Source of the DNA: Salinicola halophilus
GTDB lineage: Bacteria > Pseudomonadota > Gammaproteobacteria > Pseudomonadales > Halomonadaceae
NCBI RefSeq assembly: GCF_003206155.1
Contig: NZ_PZJV01000001.1
Span: 1,064,258 to 1,128,257 of the forward strand
Length of the DNA stretch: 64,000 nt
Direction of reading: 5' to 3'
Shown piece by piece: positions 26,467 to 36,500 of the stretch. Position numbers and translations under genes: made by a program. Every line of letters begins with the position of its first letter. The first letter of the stretch is position 1. The notes under the pieces were generated by a model that saw only the letters and a list, made by a program, of their open reading frames with translations, did not search any database and was not told the origin of the DNA.

Positions 26467-26868
26467 AGACAACTCTCCGAATGGGAAAGGGTTTGCCATT
26501 CGCCCGGCCATGGCGGGTAGCCGCAGCAGGGCTTGGAATATGCGCTCTTCGGTGCGGATGCGGCTCTTTTGGGACCGCTTTTCGAGATTTCTGAGCCGTC
26601 GCGACGTGACGGCGGGCGTGCGTGACGCGAAAAATCAGGCGAGAAAGATACCGCAATCCACCACAACTGCCAATTCGCCGCCGACTCGCACGCAGTGAAA
26701 CGCTCGTTTAAAACCAAACTTTTCAGAGGCTTGCGTTTCAGCGCGTCGATCATTTCGAGGCCCACCGAAAACGGGCAGGCACGAGACGTTCGCGTTCGAC
26801 ACTAACGATAGCAGTCCGAGCCCGAATGTCATGGCCTGGGCCCGTTCGGAAGTCATCGCCTGCGGCCC
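26467..26868. other. Leader and promoter region of aceE; no gene seen
   Basis: This 400-base gap lies between aceE and ampD, both on the minus strand. It contains a plausible promoter for aceE (26645-26673). A 73-codon minus-strand frame at 26635-26856 has no ribosome site or recognisable content and overlaps the predicted promoter, so it is not called. The leader of nearly 180 bases could hold regulation, but no structure was clear. Confidence 0.4.
26645..26673 (-). promoter_or_regulatory. Putative sigma-70 promoter for aceE-aceF
   Basis: Read on the minus strand: -35 TTGGCA (26673-26668), a 17-base spacer and -10 TATCTT (26650-26645). This matches consensus at 5 of 6 and 4 of 6 positions, about 180 bp before the aceE start. 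Confidence 0.45.
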
Positions 26869-27426
26869 TCAGCCTCGGGCGAGGCGGTGTCGCAGATAGG
26901 CCCAGTCGAATGCCGGCCCCGGGTCGGATTTACGCCCCGGGGCAATCCAGGCATGGCCTGTCAGACGCGACTCGGTGATGTCGGGGTAGCGATCCATCAA
27001 CGCCTGCAGCACCTTCGCCAGTGCGTGGTATTGGGCTTCGCGATACGGTCGCTCGTCGGTACCCTCCAACTCGATGCCTACCGCGAAGTCGTTGAGACCG
27101 CAGCGCAGACGATCGCCGTCCTGCCAGCGAGATCGCCCGGCGTGCCAGGCGCGGCGATCGAACGGCACGAACTGGACGCACTCCCCGTCACGTCGAATCA
27201 GCAGATGTGCCGAAACCCGCAGCGACGCGATGGCGGCGAAGGCCGGGTGGACGTCGGGATCCAGGGTATTGGTGAAAAGCCGCTCGATGGCATCGCCACC
27301 GAACTCGCCCGGCGGCAGGCTGATACCGTGCAGAACGACCGCAGACACCTCGCCCTCGGGGCGGTCGTTGGCGTTGGGTGAATCCATCCGACGTGCGGTC
27401 TGCAGCCAGTGTGCGTCGATCTCCAT
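26869..27426 (-). CDS. ampD: 1,6-anhydro-N-acetylmuramyl-L-alanine amidase AmpD
   Basis: AmpD is a cytoplasmic zinc amidase that cleaves anhydro-muropeptides during peptidoglycan recycling and thereby controls AmpR/AmpC signalling. The 185-residue protein shows the zinc ligands His33 (VVLHGISLPPGEFGG), His about 158 and Asp about 168 (TGHAWIAPGRKSDPGPAF), plus FDRRAWHAGRSRW and NDFAVGIELEG. The length and the cytoplasmic N-terminus (no signal peptide) separate it from AmiD. It is 30 bp downstream of the AraC-type regulator gene. Confidence 0.96.
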   Translation of the reverse strand: MEIDAHWLQTARRMDSPNANDRPEGEVSAVVLHGISLPPGEFGGDAIERLFTNTLDPDVHPAFAAIASLRVSAHLLIRRDGECVQFVPFDRRAWHAGRSRWQDGDRLRCGLNDFAVGIELEGTDERPYREAQYHALAKVLQALMDRYPDITESRLTGHAWIAPGRKSDPGPAFDWAYLRHRLARG

Positions 27427-27456
27427 GACTCGCTTGTCTCCCCGTCGATCCAGGTG

Positions 27457-28485
27457 TCATGCCCCACGCTTCTTCTCTATCGAGCGTTCTCGCTTCAGAA
27501 AGGCGAGCACCGATCCGCCGAGACGCTCGTCGCGGGGACTGATCCCGAAGCGATGCCGGTAGGCCGTCGAAAAGTGCGCCCCGGAAGAAAAACCGTGAGC
27601 GAGTGCGATCTCTCCCACGGCGGCGTCGGTCTCACGAAGGGCGCGCCGCGCCCGCTGCAGTCGCAGGTTGAGATAGAAACGGCTAGGCACCGCCTGGAGA
27701 TGTTTTTTGAAGAGCCGCTCCAGCTGGCGCCGCGACATGCCCAGGTGCGCCGAAAGCTCATGGGTGGTCAGGGGCTCCTCGATGTTCGCTTCCATCAGCG
27801 CCACGGCGTCCACCAGGCCTGCCGGCGCGTTCCCCAACCCCGAACGGAGCGGCACCTGCTGCGGCTCGTCCGCCATGCGGATGCGTTCGCAAACGAAGTG
27901 CTCGGAGACGCGTCGCGCCAATCCCTCACCGTGATGCTGGCCGATCAGCGTCATCATCATATCCATTGCCGCCGTCCCGCCCCCGCAGGTGAAACGATCG
28001 CGATCGATTTCGAACAGCTGATGACTGACGCGGATCGCCGGATACGCGCGAGAAAACGTCTCGCCGCCAACGTAGGGGATGGAGGCACGATACCCCTCGA
28101 GCGCGCCGGCGCGCGCCAGCCATCGCGTGCCGCCCGCGACGCCGCCGAGCACCACGCCACGCTGTGCCAGCCGGGAGAGCCAGGCTTCCAGCGCTTCGAC
28201 CTTCACTGGCGCAAGGGGCAACTCGCTCGCCGGATCGGCGAGCGGCGCGCAGACGATGACCACATCGAGATGGCGTTCGTCACCGGTCAGGGCATCCGGC
28301 ACGAGCGCCAGTTCAGTGACGCTCGTGACCGGATCGGCATCGAGAGCGAAGGTGGTCGTCGCGTAAAGCCTACGCCCGGCCAGCCGGTTGGCAACGATGA
28401 GCGGCTCGATCGCACAGGCCTGTGCCAGTAGCGAGAAGCCCGGGAGCAGAACGAAGCCAACCTGGCGCGGCGCCTCGCGATTCAC
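27457..28485 (-). CDS. GlxA family AraC-type transcriptional regulator
   Basis: The 342-residue protein has an N-terminal DJ-1/PfpI-like domain (about 1-190; VGFVLLPGFSLLAQACAIEPL, GGVAGGTRWLARAG) and a C-terminal pair of AraC helix-turn-helix motifs (LTTHELSAHLGMSRRQLERLF, VGEIALAHGFSSGAHFSTAY). This is the architecture of GbdR, CdhR and ArgR of Pseudomonas, which respond to glycine betaine, carnitine or arginine. The nucleophile cysteine of active PfpI enzymes is replaced (GGVAGGT), as in the regulators. Betaine-related control would suit a halophile but is not shown here. The start GTG 28485 has no strong ribosome site. It lies 27 bp after fabV on the same strand. Confidence 0.88.
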   Translation of the reverse strand: MNREAPRQVGFVLLPGFSLLAQACAIEPLIVANRLAGRRLYATTTFALDADPVTSVTELALVPDALTGDERHLDVVIVCAPLADPASELPLAPVKVEALEAWLSRLAQRGVVLGGVAGGTRWLARAGALEGYRASIPYVGGETFSRAYPAIRVSHQLFEIDRDRFTCGGGTAAMDMMMTLIGQHHGEGLARRVSEHFVCERIRMADEPQQVPLRSGLGNAPAGLVDAVALMEANIEEPLTTHELSAHLGMSRRQLERLFKKHLQAVPSRFYLNLRLQRARRALRETDAAVGEIALAHGFSSGAHFSTAYRHRFGISPRDERLGGSVLAFLKRERSIEKKRGA

Positions 28486-28512
28486 GAGCCGGCGCCGACC
28501 ACGAGCAGTCGA

Positions 28513-29712
28513 TCAGACCTGGACGACATCGAAGTCGACGGCAGTGTCGACATCGGCGTCGTAGTCGACGTCGTCGCGCTCGAAGCCGAAGAGCTTGAGG
28601 AACTCGTGCTTGTAGCCTGCGTAGTCGGTGAGCTCGAAGAGATTCTCCGTGGTCACCTGGGGCCAGAGCGCCTTGCACGCCTGCTGGATGTCGTCGCGCA
28701 GCTCCCAATCGTCCAGGCGAAGCCGGCCTGCCTCGTCTACCGGGGCATCGTTCTCGGCGTAGAGCCGATCGCCGAAGAGCCGGTTGAGCTGGTCGATGGT
28801 GCCTTCGTGGACGCCCTGCTCCTTCATCACCTTGTAGACCATGGAGATGTAGAGCGGCATGACGGGAATCGCCGCGCTCGCCTGCGTGACCACGGACTTG
28901 AGCACCGCCACATTGGCGCTGCCGCCACTCTGGCCCAGGCGTTCGTCGATCTCGTTCGCGGCGCGGTCGAGGTCTTCCTTCGCCTTGCCAAGCGCCCCGT
29001 GCCAGTAGATCGGCCAGGTGATGTCGGTACCGATGTAGCTAAACGCGACGGAGCGTGCGCCCGGTGCCAGCACGCCCGCCTGATCGAGCGCATCGATCCA
29101 GAGCTCCCAGTCCTGACCGCCCATCACGTCGATGGTATCGGCGATCTCCTGCTCGGTGGCAGGCTCGACGGAGGCTTCGGTGATGGCGTCCTTGTTGGTG
29201 TCGATGGCGGTAGCGGTGTAGGTCTCGCCGATCGGCTTGAGGGCGGAGCGCTTGAGCTCCCCGCTTTCCGGCATCTTGCGCACCGGCGAGGCCAGCGAGT
29301 AGACCACCAGGTCGATCTGGCCCATGTCCTCGCGAATGCGCTCGATGGCGGCTTCACGCACCTCGTTGGAGAAAGCATCGCCGTTGATCGACTTGCTGTA
29401 GAGCCCTTCCGCCTTGGCGAACTTGTCGAAGGCCGCCGAGTTGTACCAGCCGGCCGTGCCCGGCTTCTTCTCGGTGCCCGGCTTTTCGAAGAACACGCCC
29501 AGCGTATCCGCGCCGTAGCCGAACGCCGCTGTGATACGGGCCGCCAGGCCATAGCCGCTCGAGGCGCCGATGACCAGCACGTTGCGCGGCCCGCCTTCGA
29601 CGCCGGCGAGATTGGCGCGCGTGGTTTCGATCTGTTCGAGGACGTTGCGCTCGCAGCCTCGGGGATGCGTCGTTGTGCAGATGAAACCGCGAACCTTGGG
29701 CTTGATGATCAC
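28513..29712 (-). CDS. fabV: Enoyl-[acyl-carrier-protein] reductase FabV
   Basis: FabV is the large NADH-dependent enoyl-ACP reductase (short-chain dehydrogenase superfamily) that completes each fatty-acid elongation round and is naturally triclosan-resistant. The 399-residue protein begins [19 protein letters not shown], has [14 protein letters not shown] (47-60), VYSLASPVR and the characteristic Tyr-x8-Lys ([10 protein letters not shown], Tyr near 235), then [22 protein letters not shown] start at 29712 with GAGG upstream gives the exact family N-terminus. The C-terminal tail after the last conserved block is very acidic. Confidence 0.96.
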   Translation of the reverse strand: MIIKPKVRGFICTTTHPRGCERNVLEQIETTRANLAGVEGGPRNVLVIGASSGYGLAARITAAFGYGADTLGVFFEKPGTEKKPGTAGWYNSAAFDKFAKAEGLYSKSINGDAFSNEVREAAIERIREDMGQIDLVVYSLASPVRKMPESGELKRSALKPIGETYTATAIDTNKDAITEASVEPATEQEIADTIDVMGGQDWELWIDALDQAGVLAPGARSVAFSYIGTDITWPIYWHGALGKAKEDLDRAANEIDERLGQSGGSANVAVLKSVVTQASAAIPVMPLYISMVYKVMKEQGVHEGTIDQLNRLFGDRLYAENDAPVDEAGRLRLDDWELRDDIQQACKALWPQVTTENLFELTDYAGYKHEFLKLFGFERDDVDYDADVDTAVDFDVVQV

Positions 29713-29921
29713 GTTGAACCTCGTAGCAAAAGCCGAAACAAAACGCTCCAACGAAGCCGTCGGAACGTGACATGGAGCGCATTCTAACAGGGTGGTGAAA
29801 GGCCGGGCTAACTTGCCGACATCCAAGCGATGGCGAACGAAACACAGGCATCGATGGACTTGAGTCTGGGCAGACGCTGATCGATGATGCTGGCCCGACT
29901 GCCGACAAGCGCCGAGGTACC

Positions 29922-30323
29922 ATGGACGAACAGGAGATCGAAGCGCTCGTCATCGAGCGCGGCGCGCTGTGGCTTGCGCTCTCGTCGCTCTGGCTCGAAC
30001 GCGAACCGCGAGAATCGGACTACGCCGCGATGGTCCGCGAGATCGATGCGATGGGACTGTCACTACAGGCACTGGAGCGAGTTTACCGACTCGAGATGTC
30101 ACCGGTGATGGCGCGCTATCAGTTTTCGATGGCGGGTCAGTGGCGTGAATTCGACGAGAACATGTTGCTGACGCGCCTGGTGCGCCACTACCGTCGCCTG
30201 AATGGCTGGCGCCGCACCAGCTGGTCGCTGTTCTCGGGGCTCACGACCATGATGAGTCGCTACCGCTTCAACGAGCTGGTCGTCCGCGTCATGGTCGCCC
30301 GGGGTGAGCGCCCGCCGACCTGA
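29922..30323 (+). CDS. Conserved hypothetical protein, possibly DUF7079
   Basis: The 133-residue soluble protein opens [26 protein letters not shown]. The (R)xALWxALSxLWL pattern is reminiscent of the small DUF7079 family, but that is from memory and tentative. The rest is mostly helical and rich in Arg, Met and aromatic residues. No catalytic motif or membrane helix is visible. It is divergent from fabV with about 210 bp between, and convergent with the glutathione peroxidase gene. Confidence 0.65.
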   Translation: MDEQEIEALVIERGALWLALSSLWLEREPRESDYAAMVREIDAMGLSLQALERVYRLEMSPVMARYQFSMAGQWREFDENMLLTRLVRHYRRLNGWRRTSWSLFSGLTTMMSRYRFNELVVRVMVARGERPPT

Positions 30324-30338
30324 GCGCCGCTGGCGCCA

Positions 30339-30833
30339 TCACGCCGAGAACGGCGTGTCCAGCGCATCCTCGATGGCGGTTCTCAGCGAGCGCGGCACCG
30401 CACGAGGACCAAAGCGTCGGATCACCTGGCCGTCCCGGCCTACCAGGAACTTGGTGAAATTCCACTTGATCGGCGTACTCCCCAGCATGCCCGGCGCCTG
30501 GCGTCGCAGATGCACGAACAGCGGATGGGCGTGGCGCCCGTTGACGCTGACTTTCTCCATCAGCGGAAACGTCACCGCATAGCGCTGTTCGCAGAAGGCC
30601 CCGAAGTGCCCTGCCGACTCCGGCGACTGGCGGCCGAACTGGTTGCAGGGAAAGGCCAGTACGGTGAATCCCTGATCGCGGTATTCCCGATAGAGTCTTT
30701 CCAGCCCTTCGAGCTGAGGCGTGAAGCCACAGCGGCTGGCAACGTTGACCACCAGCAGTACCTGACCGCGCAGCGCCCGTAGATTGAAAGCCTCGCCGGC
30801 CCGTGTCCGACAGTCTTGGGTATAGATCGACAT
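30339..30833 (-). CDS. Glutathione peroxidase family protein (thiol peroxidase)
   Basis: The 164-residue enzyme reduces hydrogen peroxide and organic hydroperoxides; bacterial members often use thioredoxin. The peroxidatic Cys35 is in NVASRCGFTPQ, the resolving-type Cys63 in FPCNQFGRQ, and the Trp-Asn of the active-site tetrad in KWNFTKFLV. It is a cysteine enzyme, not a selenoprotein. The length matches E. coli BtuE (183) less some tail. ATG 30833 is supported by the standard opening. It is a single gene between the conserved hypothetical gene and the Nudix gene. Confidence 0.93.
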   Translation of the reverse strand: MSIYTQDCRTRAGEAFNLRALRGQVLLVVNVASRCGFTPQLEGLERLYREYRDQGFTVLAFPCNQFGRQSPESAGHFGAFCEQRYAVTFPLMEKVSVNGRHAHPLFVHLRRQAPGMLGSTPIKWNFTKFLVGRDGQVIRRFGPRAVPRSLRTAIEDALDTPFSA

Positions 30834-30950
30834 GATGAACCGATAGATGAATCCGATGAACGGCCGGCGGCGCTCGATCAGCAGTCGGCCCGATCGCTGC
30901 CATAGGGCCTCGGTGAAACGAAAGCGAAGAGTGCCACGGCGCCTGCGACA

Positions 30951-31457
30951 TCACCAACCATTCTCGCGGGCCGCGAGCGCAAGCGCGACACGGGTGTCGG
31001 GCGTCGCTGCCTCGAGCGCCAGCGCCTGCCCGAGCGAAAGCCAACGCACCGCGGCCACTTCGGACGCCTGAAGCTGCAGCGCGCCGTCGTAGTGGACCCA
31101 GTAGACGCTGCCGAACGCGTGGAGGCCGTCCTCGGCGAAGCGGAAGGTATGGCCGCCGTCCAGGCGTACGCCGCTGATGCCCAGCTCTTCGGCAAGCTCT
31201 CGCCGCGCCGCTGGAAGCGATGCCTCCCCCGCACCGACGACGCCGCCGGCAGCGAGATCGAAAGCGCCGGGATAGGTCTCTTTGTGCAGCGTGCGCTGCT
31301 GCACGCAGATGTGCCCCGTGGCATTGCGTACGATCACGTAGGTGGCCCGGTGCCAGCAGGCGAGACGGCGCATGGTCCGACGCGCCGCACTACCTCGCGG
31401 ACGGTTGCGCGAATCGACGAGCTGGACCTGCTCGTCGGCGATGACGACATCGGTCAT
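30951..31457 (-). CDS. Nudix hydrolase, YfcD-like
   Basis: The 168-residue protein carries a full Nudix box, GGVVGAGEASLPAARRELAEELGI, matching GX5EX7REUXEEXGU. Conserved surroundings (RATYVIVRN, CVQQRTLHKETYPGAFDLAAGG) resemble E. coli YfcD and the isopentenyl-diphosphate-isomerase-like subgroup, which hydrolyse nucleoside or other diphosphates. The substrate cannot be predicted. It lies about 105 bp downstream of a LysE-type exporter gene on the same strand. Confidence 0.9.
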   Translation of the reverse strand: MTDVVIADEQVQLVDSRNRPRGSAARRTMRRLACWHRATYVIVRNATGHICVQQRTLHKETYPGAFDLAAGGVVGAGEASLPAARRELAEELGISGVRLDGGHTFRFAEDGLHAFGSVYWVHYDGALQLQASEVAAVRWLSLGQALALEAATPDTRVALALAARENGW

Positions 31458-31562
31458 GACGACCCCTTGTGTTCGTTGATAGGCGCAGGCTCGGTAAGCG
31501 GATCGAGAGCGTTGCGCTCTTCCTCACGCGGCCCCACGCGAAAAACGGGTGGACAACATCCG

Positions 31563-32171
31563 TCAACCCAGGACGAGCCGGGCCGCCAGCAGCAGCAACA
31601 CGACCCCGGTGACGCGCTGAATGCCCACGGCATGCCGCTGCAGCCAGGGCAGTACGCGGGAGTGCGAAAGCGCCAGTGCCACCAGCACGTACCAGGTGCC
31701 ATCCACTCCGCCGGCCGTCGTAACCACCAGCCAGCCGGCACCGGCGCCCATGTCGGGGGTGACGAACTGGCTCAACAATGCGATGAAAAAGACGATCAGC
31801 TTGGGATTGCCCAGGGCGATGGCAAACCCGTCGCGGGCAGCGCGAATGCCGGAAACCGCAACGGACCGAACGTCGAAAGCTTCGCCTTGACCGCTCTGCA
31901 ACGCACGAAGCCCCAGCCAGGCCAGATAGGCCGCTCCCGCCCAGGTGACGAGACGATAGAGCCAGGGCTGGTGCACGACCACCGCGGCCAGCCCCAGTAC
32001 GGTCAAGCCAGCATAGAACGCTACGCCCAGGGCGTGCGCGAGGGCCACGATCACCCCGTTTCTCCGCCCGCCCCCCACCGTGTGGCGCATGACGACGGCG
32101 AGACTTGGCCCGGGCGACATCGCCCCTAGCGTGCAGACCAGTAGCAGCGACAGCCAAAGTTCCCACGACAC
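31563..32171 (-). CDS. LysE/RhtB family amino-acid exporter
   Basis: The 202-residue inner-membrane protein has about six hydrophobic segments. It carries the family signature LGAMSPGPSLAVVMRHTVGGGRRNG near the N-terminus and ALGNPKLIVFFIALLSQF in the middle. The GTG at 32171 was chosen because AAGGAG lies 8 bases upstream and the length then matches the family; the longer frame to 32255 adds a charged stretch unlike an exporter N-terminus. The substrate (amino acids or small amines) is not predictable. Confidence 0.9.
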   Translation of the reverse strand: MSWELWLSLLLVCTLGAMSPGPSLAVVMRHTVGGGRRNGVIVALAHALGVAFYAGLTVLGLAAVVVHQPWLYRLVTWAGAAYLAWLGLRALQSGQGEAFDVRSVAVSGIRAARDGFAIALGNPKLIVFFIALLSQFVTPDMGAGAGWLVVTTAGGVDGTWYVLVALALSHSRVLPWLQRHAVGIQRVTGVVLLLLAARLVLG

Positions 32172-32317
32172 CGCTTTCTCCTTCTCGAGTTCCTGCAATC
32201 GCGTCGCAGCCTCGTCTGACCGGCGCCCATCCCCCGTCTCAGCGGCGAGTCGCACAGACTCGGCGCAGCGACTACGCTATCAATGCTGTATGGCTTATCA
32301 ATATCAGGGAGGTGACC

Positions 32318-32641
32318 ATGAGCCTTTTTCAACGTGAAGATCGTCGCGCACGTGCCGATCGGATTCAGGAAGATTTTCGCGATATCGGCGATCAGGGGCG
32401 CGAGCTGGGCCGCGGTCTACGTTACGACAGCGAAGATGCCATCGAGGAAGCTCGCGCGCGCAGCGAAGCGCAGTATGCACGGATGGCCAAGGAAGCGCGC
32501 CGCCGGCGGCAGAACATGCGTCAGTCCACGCAGCGCTCGATGAACGAGGCCGACCGTTACGTTCAGGATCACGCCTGGTCAGGCATCGGCGTTGCCGCAC
32601 TCGCAGGGGCCCTCGTCGGCTTTCTCGTCAGCCGTCGCTGA
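32318..32641 (+). CDS. DUF883/ElaB-like membrane-anchored protein
   Basis: The 107-residue protein has a long charged helical N-terminal region (Arg/Asp/Glu-rich, about 1-80) and a C-terminal glycine-zipper membrane helix ending in Arg-Arg (HAWSGIGVAALAGALVGFLVSRR), the pattern of ElaB, YqjD and YgaM. Those E. coli proteins are sigma-S-dependent, associate with ribosomes and anchor to the inner membrane. AGGGAGGTGACC before ATG 32318 is a strong ribosome site. It shares its tail type with the CsbD-like protein at 17213. Confidence 0.82.
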   Translation: MSLFQREDRRARADRIQEDFRDIGDQGRELGRGLRYDSEDAIEEARARSEAQYARMAKEARRRRQNMRQSTQRSMNEADRYVQDHAWSGIGVAALAGALVGFLVSRR

Positions 32642-32911
32642 ACGCCAGGCCGAGCGAGTGAATCGATCGATCGACGCCCCGCTGCTGCGGGGCGTATGCG
32701 TTGAGTGTCAGGCGGTCACGCGAGGCACTACTGTCCGAGTGCCTTGCTCGGAAGAGAGACGCCGATGCCGTCCGCTGTTCTCGAAGACTTGCCGATACTC
32801 GACCCAACCTACGTTTCAAAGCTTAACCGTGATAAAACTTCTCAATCGCAGCTGTAGAATGCAGTGATCGATCGGCGTTTAATGATCAAAACCAGCCTGA
32901 GGGAGCGCGAG

Positions 32912-33322
32912 ATGAGTACTGACAAGTGGCAAACCATCGACGTCGAGAACATCGACAAGTCAGCGCGCGCGCTGCACGCCTGCTCGCTCGATCCCTCCAT
33001 TCGCTGCCTGGCAGAACTCCGCGCCTCTCAGATCAACGGCTGTCTGTCCTGCACTCACTTTCGCCGCGAGCAGGCCGAAGCGCTCGGCATCTCGGCCGAC
33101 AAACTTGCCGCACTCGCGGCATGGTCGGAGTCCGACGCGTTCGACGAGCGTGAAAAAGCCGCCCTGGCATGGTGCGAATCTTTCACTCACTTCCGTCCGG
33201 CCAATCCGGCCACGCGCAAGCTCGCTTTGACGGCGTTCTCGCCTCGCGAGCTGGCGGATCTGACGATGGCCATCGAAATGACCAGCGCTCTGAGCCGGGC
33301 GTCTCGCCGCGCCACGGGCTGA
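32912..33322 (+). CDS. AhpD-like / carboxymuconolactone decarboxylase family protein
   Basis: The 136-residue protein belongs to the AhpD-like alkylhydroperoxidase fold. The redox motif is NGCLSCTHFRREQAEALG (Cys44, Cys47), preceded by LAELRASQI and followed by a helix with KLAALAAWSES and REKAALAWCESFT. The usual CxxCxxxH motif is altered: the His is at Cys47+2 (His49), not +4. GGGAGCGCGAG precedes ATG 32912; upstream in-frame starts lack this. A very good terminator follows. Such proteins act in peroxide defence or as partners of sigma factors; the exact role is unknown. Confidence 0.88.
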   Translation: MSTDKWQTIDVENIDKSARALHACSLDPSIRCLAELRASQINGCLSCTHFRREQAEALGISADKLAALAAWSESDAFDEREKAALAWCESFTHFRPANPATRKLALTAFSPRELADLTMAIEMTSALSRASRRATG

Positions 33323-33375
33323 AAAGCGCCAAAATCCGGTCGGCCCGCCGCCCGGCTCAGATCGCCCAGGCAACG

Positions 33376-33412
33376 AACGTGGCGCTCGATTCTTTCGAGC
33401 GCCACGTTTTTT
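33376..33412 (+). terminator. Rho-independent terminator after the AhpD-like gene
   Basis: AACGTGGCGCTCGA pairs fully with TCGAGCGCCACGTT (14 bp) around TTCTT and runs into a six-T tract at 33407-33412. Confidence 0.95.
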
Positions 33413-33543
33413 ATGCCCGACCGACTGGAATAGTGGCCGAGCGTGCGTCCCCGGCTGTCGATGAGCGTACGGCCACGGCAGTTGACGAACGAACATGACA
33501 AGGGCCCTCTTGACGACCTTTAGCCTCGCGTAAGGCTCTGACG

Positions 33544-36500
33544 ATGGAAAAGCTCTACCGCCTGCCGGGCGCCTGGCCCTACTCGATCGCGATATTTCTG
33601 AACGCCTTCGTCGATCTCGGCCACAAGATCGTGATCCAGAACACGGTCTTTCAAACCTACAGCGGCGATACGCAGGTCGTCCTCACGGCGTTGATCAACG
33701 CCTTGATACTGCTACCTTTCGTCATCTTCTTCACGCCCGCCGGCCAGATAGCGGATCGCTACGCCAAGGTGCGGATCATGCGTCTATCCGCCTGGGCGGC
33801 GGTGGCCATCTGCATGGCCCTTACCGGCGCCTATCATGCCGGCTGGTTCTGGGCGGCCTTCGTTTTGACCCTGCTGCTGTCGATCCAGTCGGCCTTCTAC
33901 TCCCCGGCCAAGTACGGTCTGGTCAAATCGCTCTTCGGGAAATCTCGGCTGGCCGAGGCCAACGGTATGGTCCAGGCGATCACCATCGCTGCCGTTCTCG
34001 CCGGCACTATCACCTTCACACTAGTTTTCGCACTTCGCGTGACCTCGTCCGAAGCGCCCGGCGCAACGCTGACCCAACTCGTGCCGCTCGGCTGGCTACT
34101 GGTGCTCAACAGCCTCGTCGAGGCGCTGATGCTTCATCGCCTGCCCGCCGACGAAGTCAACGCGCGTCGCTCGCCCTCTCCCTGGTGGGATCATCTCAGC
34201 GGGCGTATCGCGCGCGCGCAACTCGGCGCGGTCATTCGCCAACCGGTGCTGCGTCTCTCCATCATCGGCCTGGCGACGTTCTGGTCGGTGGGTCAGGTCA
34301 TGCTGGCGACCTTCCCCGCCTACGCCAAGGCGCACGTCGGCATCGACAGCGTGCTGGTGCTTCAAGGAATACTCGCCGCCAGCGGCGTCGGGGTCGCTCT
34401 GGGCTCGGCGCTGGCGAGCCGCCTCTCCCCCAACCGGATCGAGACGGGGCTGATTCCCGTCGGCGCTCTGGGTGTCGCCTGCGGACTCGCCTGGCTGCCT
34501 CTGCTCGACAGCGCCGGATCGCAGGCGGTGAACTTTGCGTTCATCGGCCTGATGGGCGGACTGTTCATCACACCGCTCAATGCGCTGATCCAGTTCCATG
34601 CGCGCGAAGGCGAGCTGGGTAGCGTGCTTGCGGCCAACAACTGGATTCAGAATCTGGCGATGCTCGGCTTTCTGGTCTTCACCGCCGGCGCGGCACTGGG
34701 TGGCGTCGACAGCCCCTACCTGCTGGCGTTGGTCGCCGTCATGGCGATTCTCGGCGGGCTCTACACCGTCGTGAAACTGCCACAGAGCCTGGTTCGTTTC
34801 GTGCTGGCCTTTCTACTCACACGACATTATCGCGTCAGCGTCCAGGGCCTCGAGAACCTGCCCGCTCAAGGTGGCGTGCTGCTACTCGGCAACCATATAA
34901 GCTGGATCGACTGGGCCATCGTACAGATCGCAAGCCCGCGCCCGATTCGGTTCGTGCTACTCAAGAGCGTCTACGAACGGCGCTACCTGAAGGGCATGCT
35001 GAAAGCGCTCGGATGCATTCCCATCGAGCGTGGCGCCGGTGCCGAACGCGCCCTCGACACCGTTGCCGAGTGCCTGAACGCCGGCGAAGTCGTCTGCCTC
35101 TTCCCGGAGGGCGCGATCAGCCGCACCGGCCAGCTAGGGGAATTTCGGCGTGGCTTCGAGCGCGCCTGCCAGCGCGCCGACGATAGCGTCATCATCGTAC
35201 CCTTCTATCTTCGCGGCCTGTGGGGCAGCCAGTTCTCGCGCTCATCGAGCAAGCTCAAGGCGCTACGTGACGCGCCGCTACATCGCGCGGTGGTGGTCGC
35301 CTTTGGTGCGCCCATGCCGCGTACCACGTCGGCGGCGGTCATCAAGCGGCGTATCGTCGAACAGGCCACCCACTCCTGGCAGCGGGCAATGGCGGGGCTG
35401 CCCACACTGCCGCAAGCCTGGATTCGCAGCGTCAAGCGCGCGCCGCGAGCGCTGGCACTTACCGATGCCGACGACCACCGCTTCGACGCTCGCGGCGCGC
35501 TGATCGCCAGTCTGCTGATGGCGGGTCAGTTACGCCAACGCTCGAGAAACAATGACGAGAGCGACTGGCGTATCGGCCTGCTACTGCCCCGCGACAGCGC
35601 CAGTGCCATCGCCAACATGGCAACGCTGCTGGCGGGGGGCATCGTCGTCAATCTGAACTATACCGCTTCGGCTTCCACGCTCGCGGCGATGATTGATCGC
35701 GCCGAACTCACCACGATCGTGACGTCGCGCGCCTTCCTCGACGGACTCGCGCGACAGGGGCTGGACGTGACCGGTTCGCTCGACGAGCGCAAGCGGCTGT
35801 ACGTCGAGGACCTCGCGGCGCAACCGGGCCGACTGCCACGCCTGCTGACTCGGCTTGCGGTAACGTGGCTGCCGGCAACGACGCTCGCCGCCCGTGCCTG
35901 CCGGGCGACGAGTTCCGAGAAGACGGCGGCAATCCTGTTTTCCAGCGGTAGCGAGGGCGAACCCAAAGGGGTGAAGCTCAGCCATCGCAACATCCTGGCG
36001 AACGTTCAGCAGACTTCCGACGTACTCAACACCCAGCATGGCGATGTCGTGCTGGGTTCACTGCCGATTTTTCACGCCTTCGGACTCACGGTGACGCAAT
36101 TTTTGCCGCTGATCGAGGGATTGCCGCTGATATGCCACCCAGAGATGACCGACGCCGCCGGCATCGCGCGTTCGATCGCCAGGCATCGGGCGACGATTCT
36201 CTGCGGCACCCCGACCTCGCTGGACGCGATCGCCCGTGAGCCGGAGGCGCATGCGTCGATGCTCGAGAGCCTGAGAATCGTCATTGCGGGCGGTGAGCGG
36301 CTCGACCCGCGAGCGCGACAGGCGTTCGAGACCCGGTTCCACAAGCCGCTCTTCGAGGGTTACGGGGCGACCGAGACCGCGCCGGTCGCCGCTGTCAATC
36401 TGCCCGACGCCCTCGACGTTCACTACGCTCAGGTGCAGCGCGGCGGCAAGGTCGGCACGGTAGGCATGCCGCTACCCGGGACCAGCATTCGTGTCGTCGA

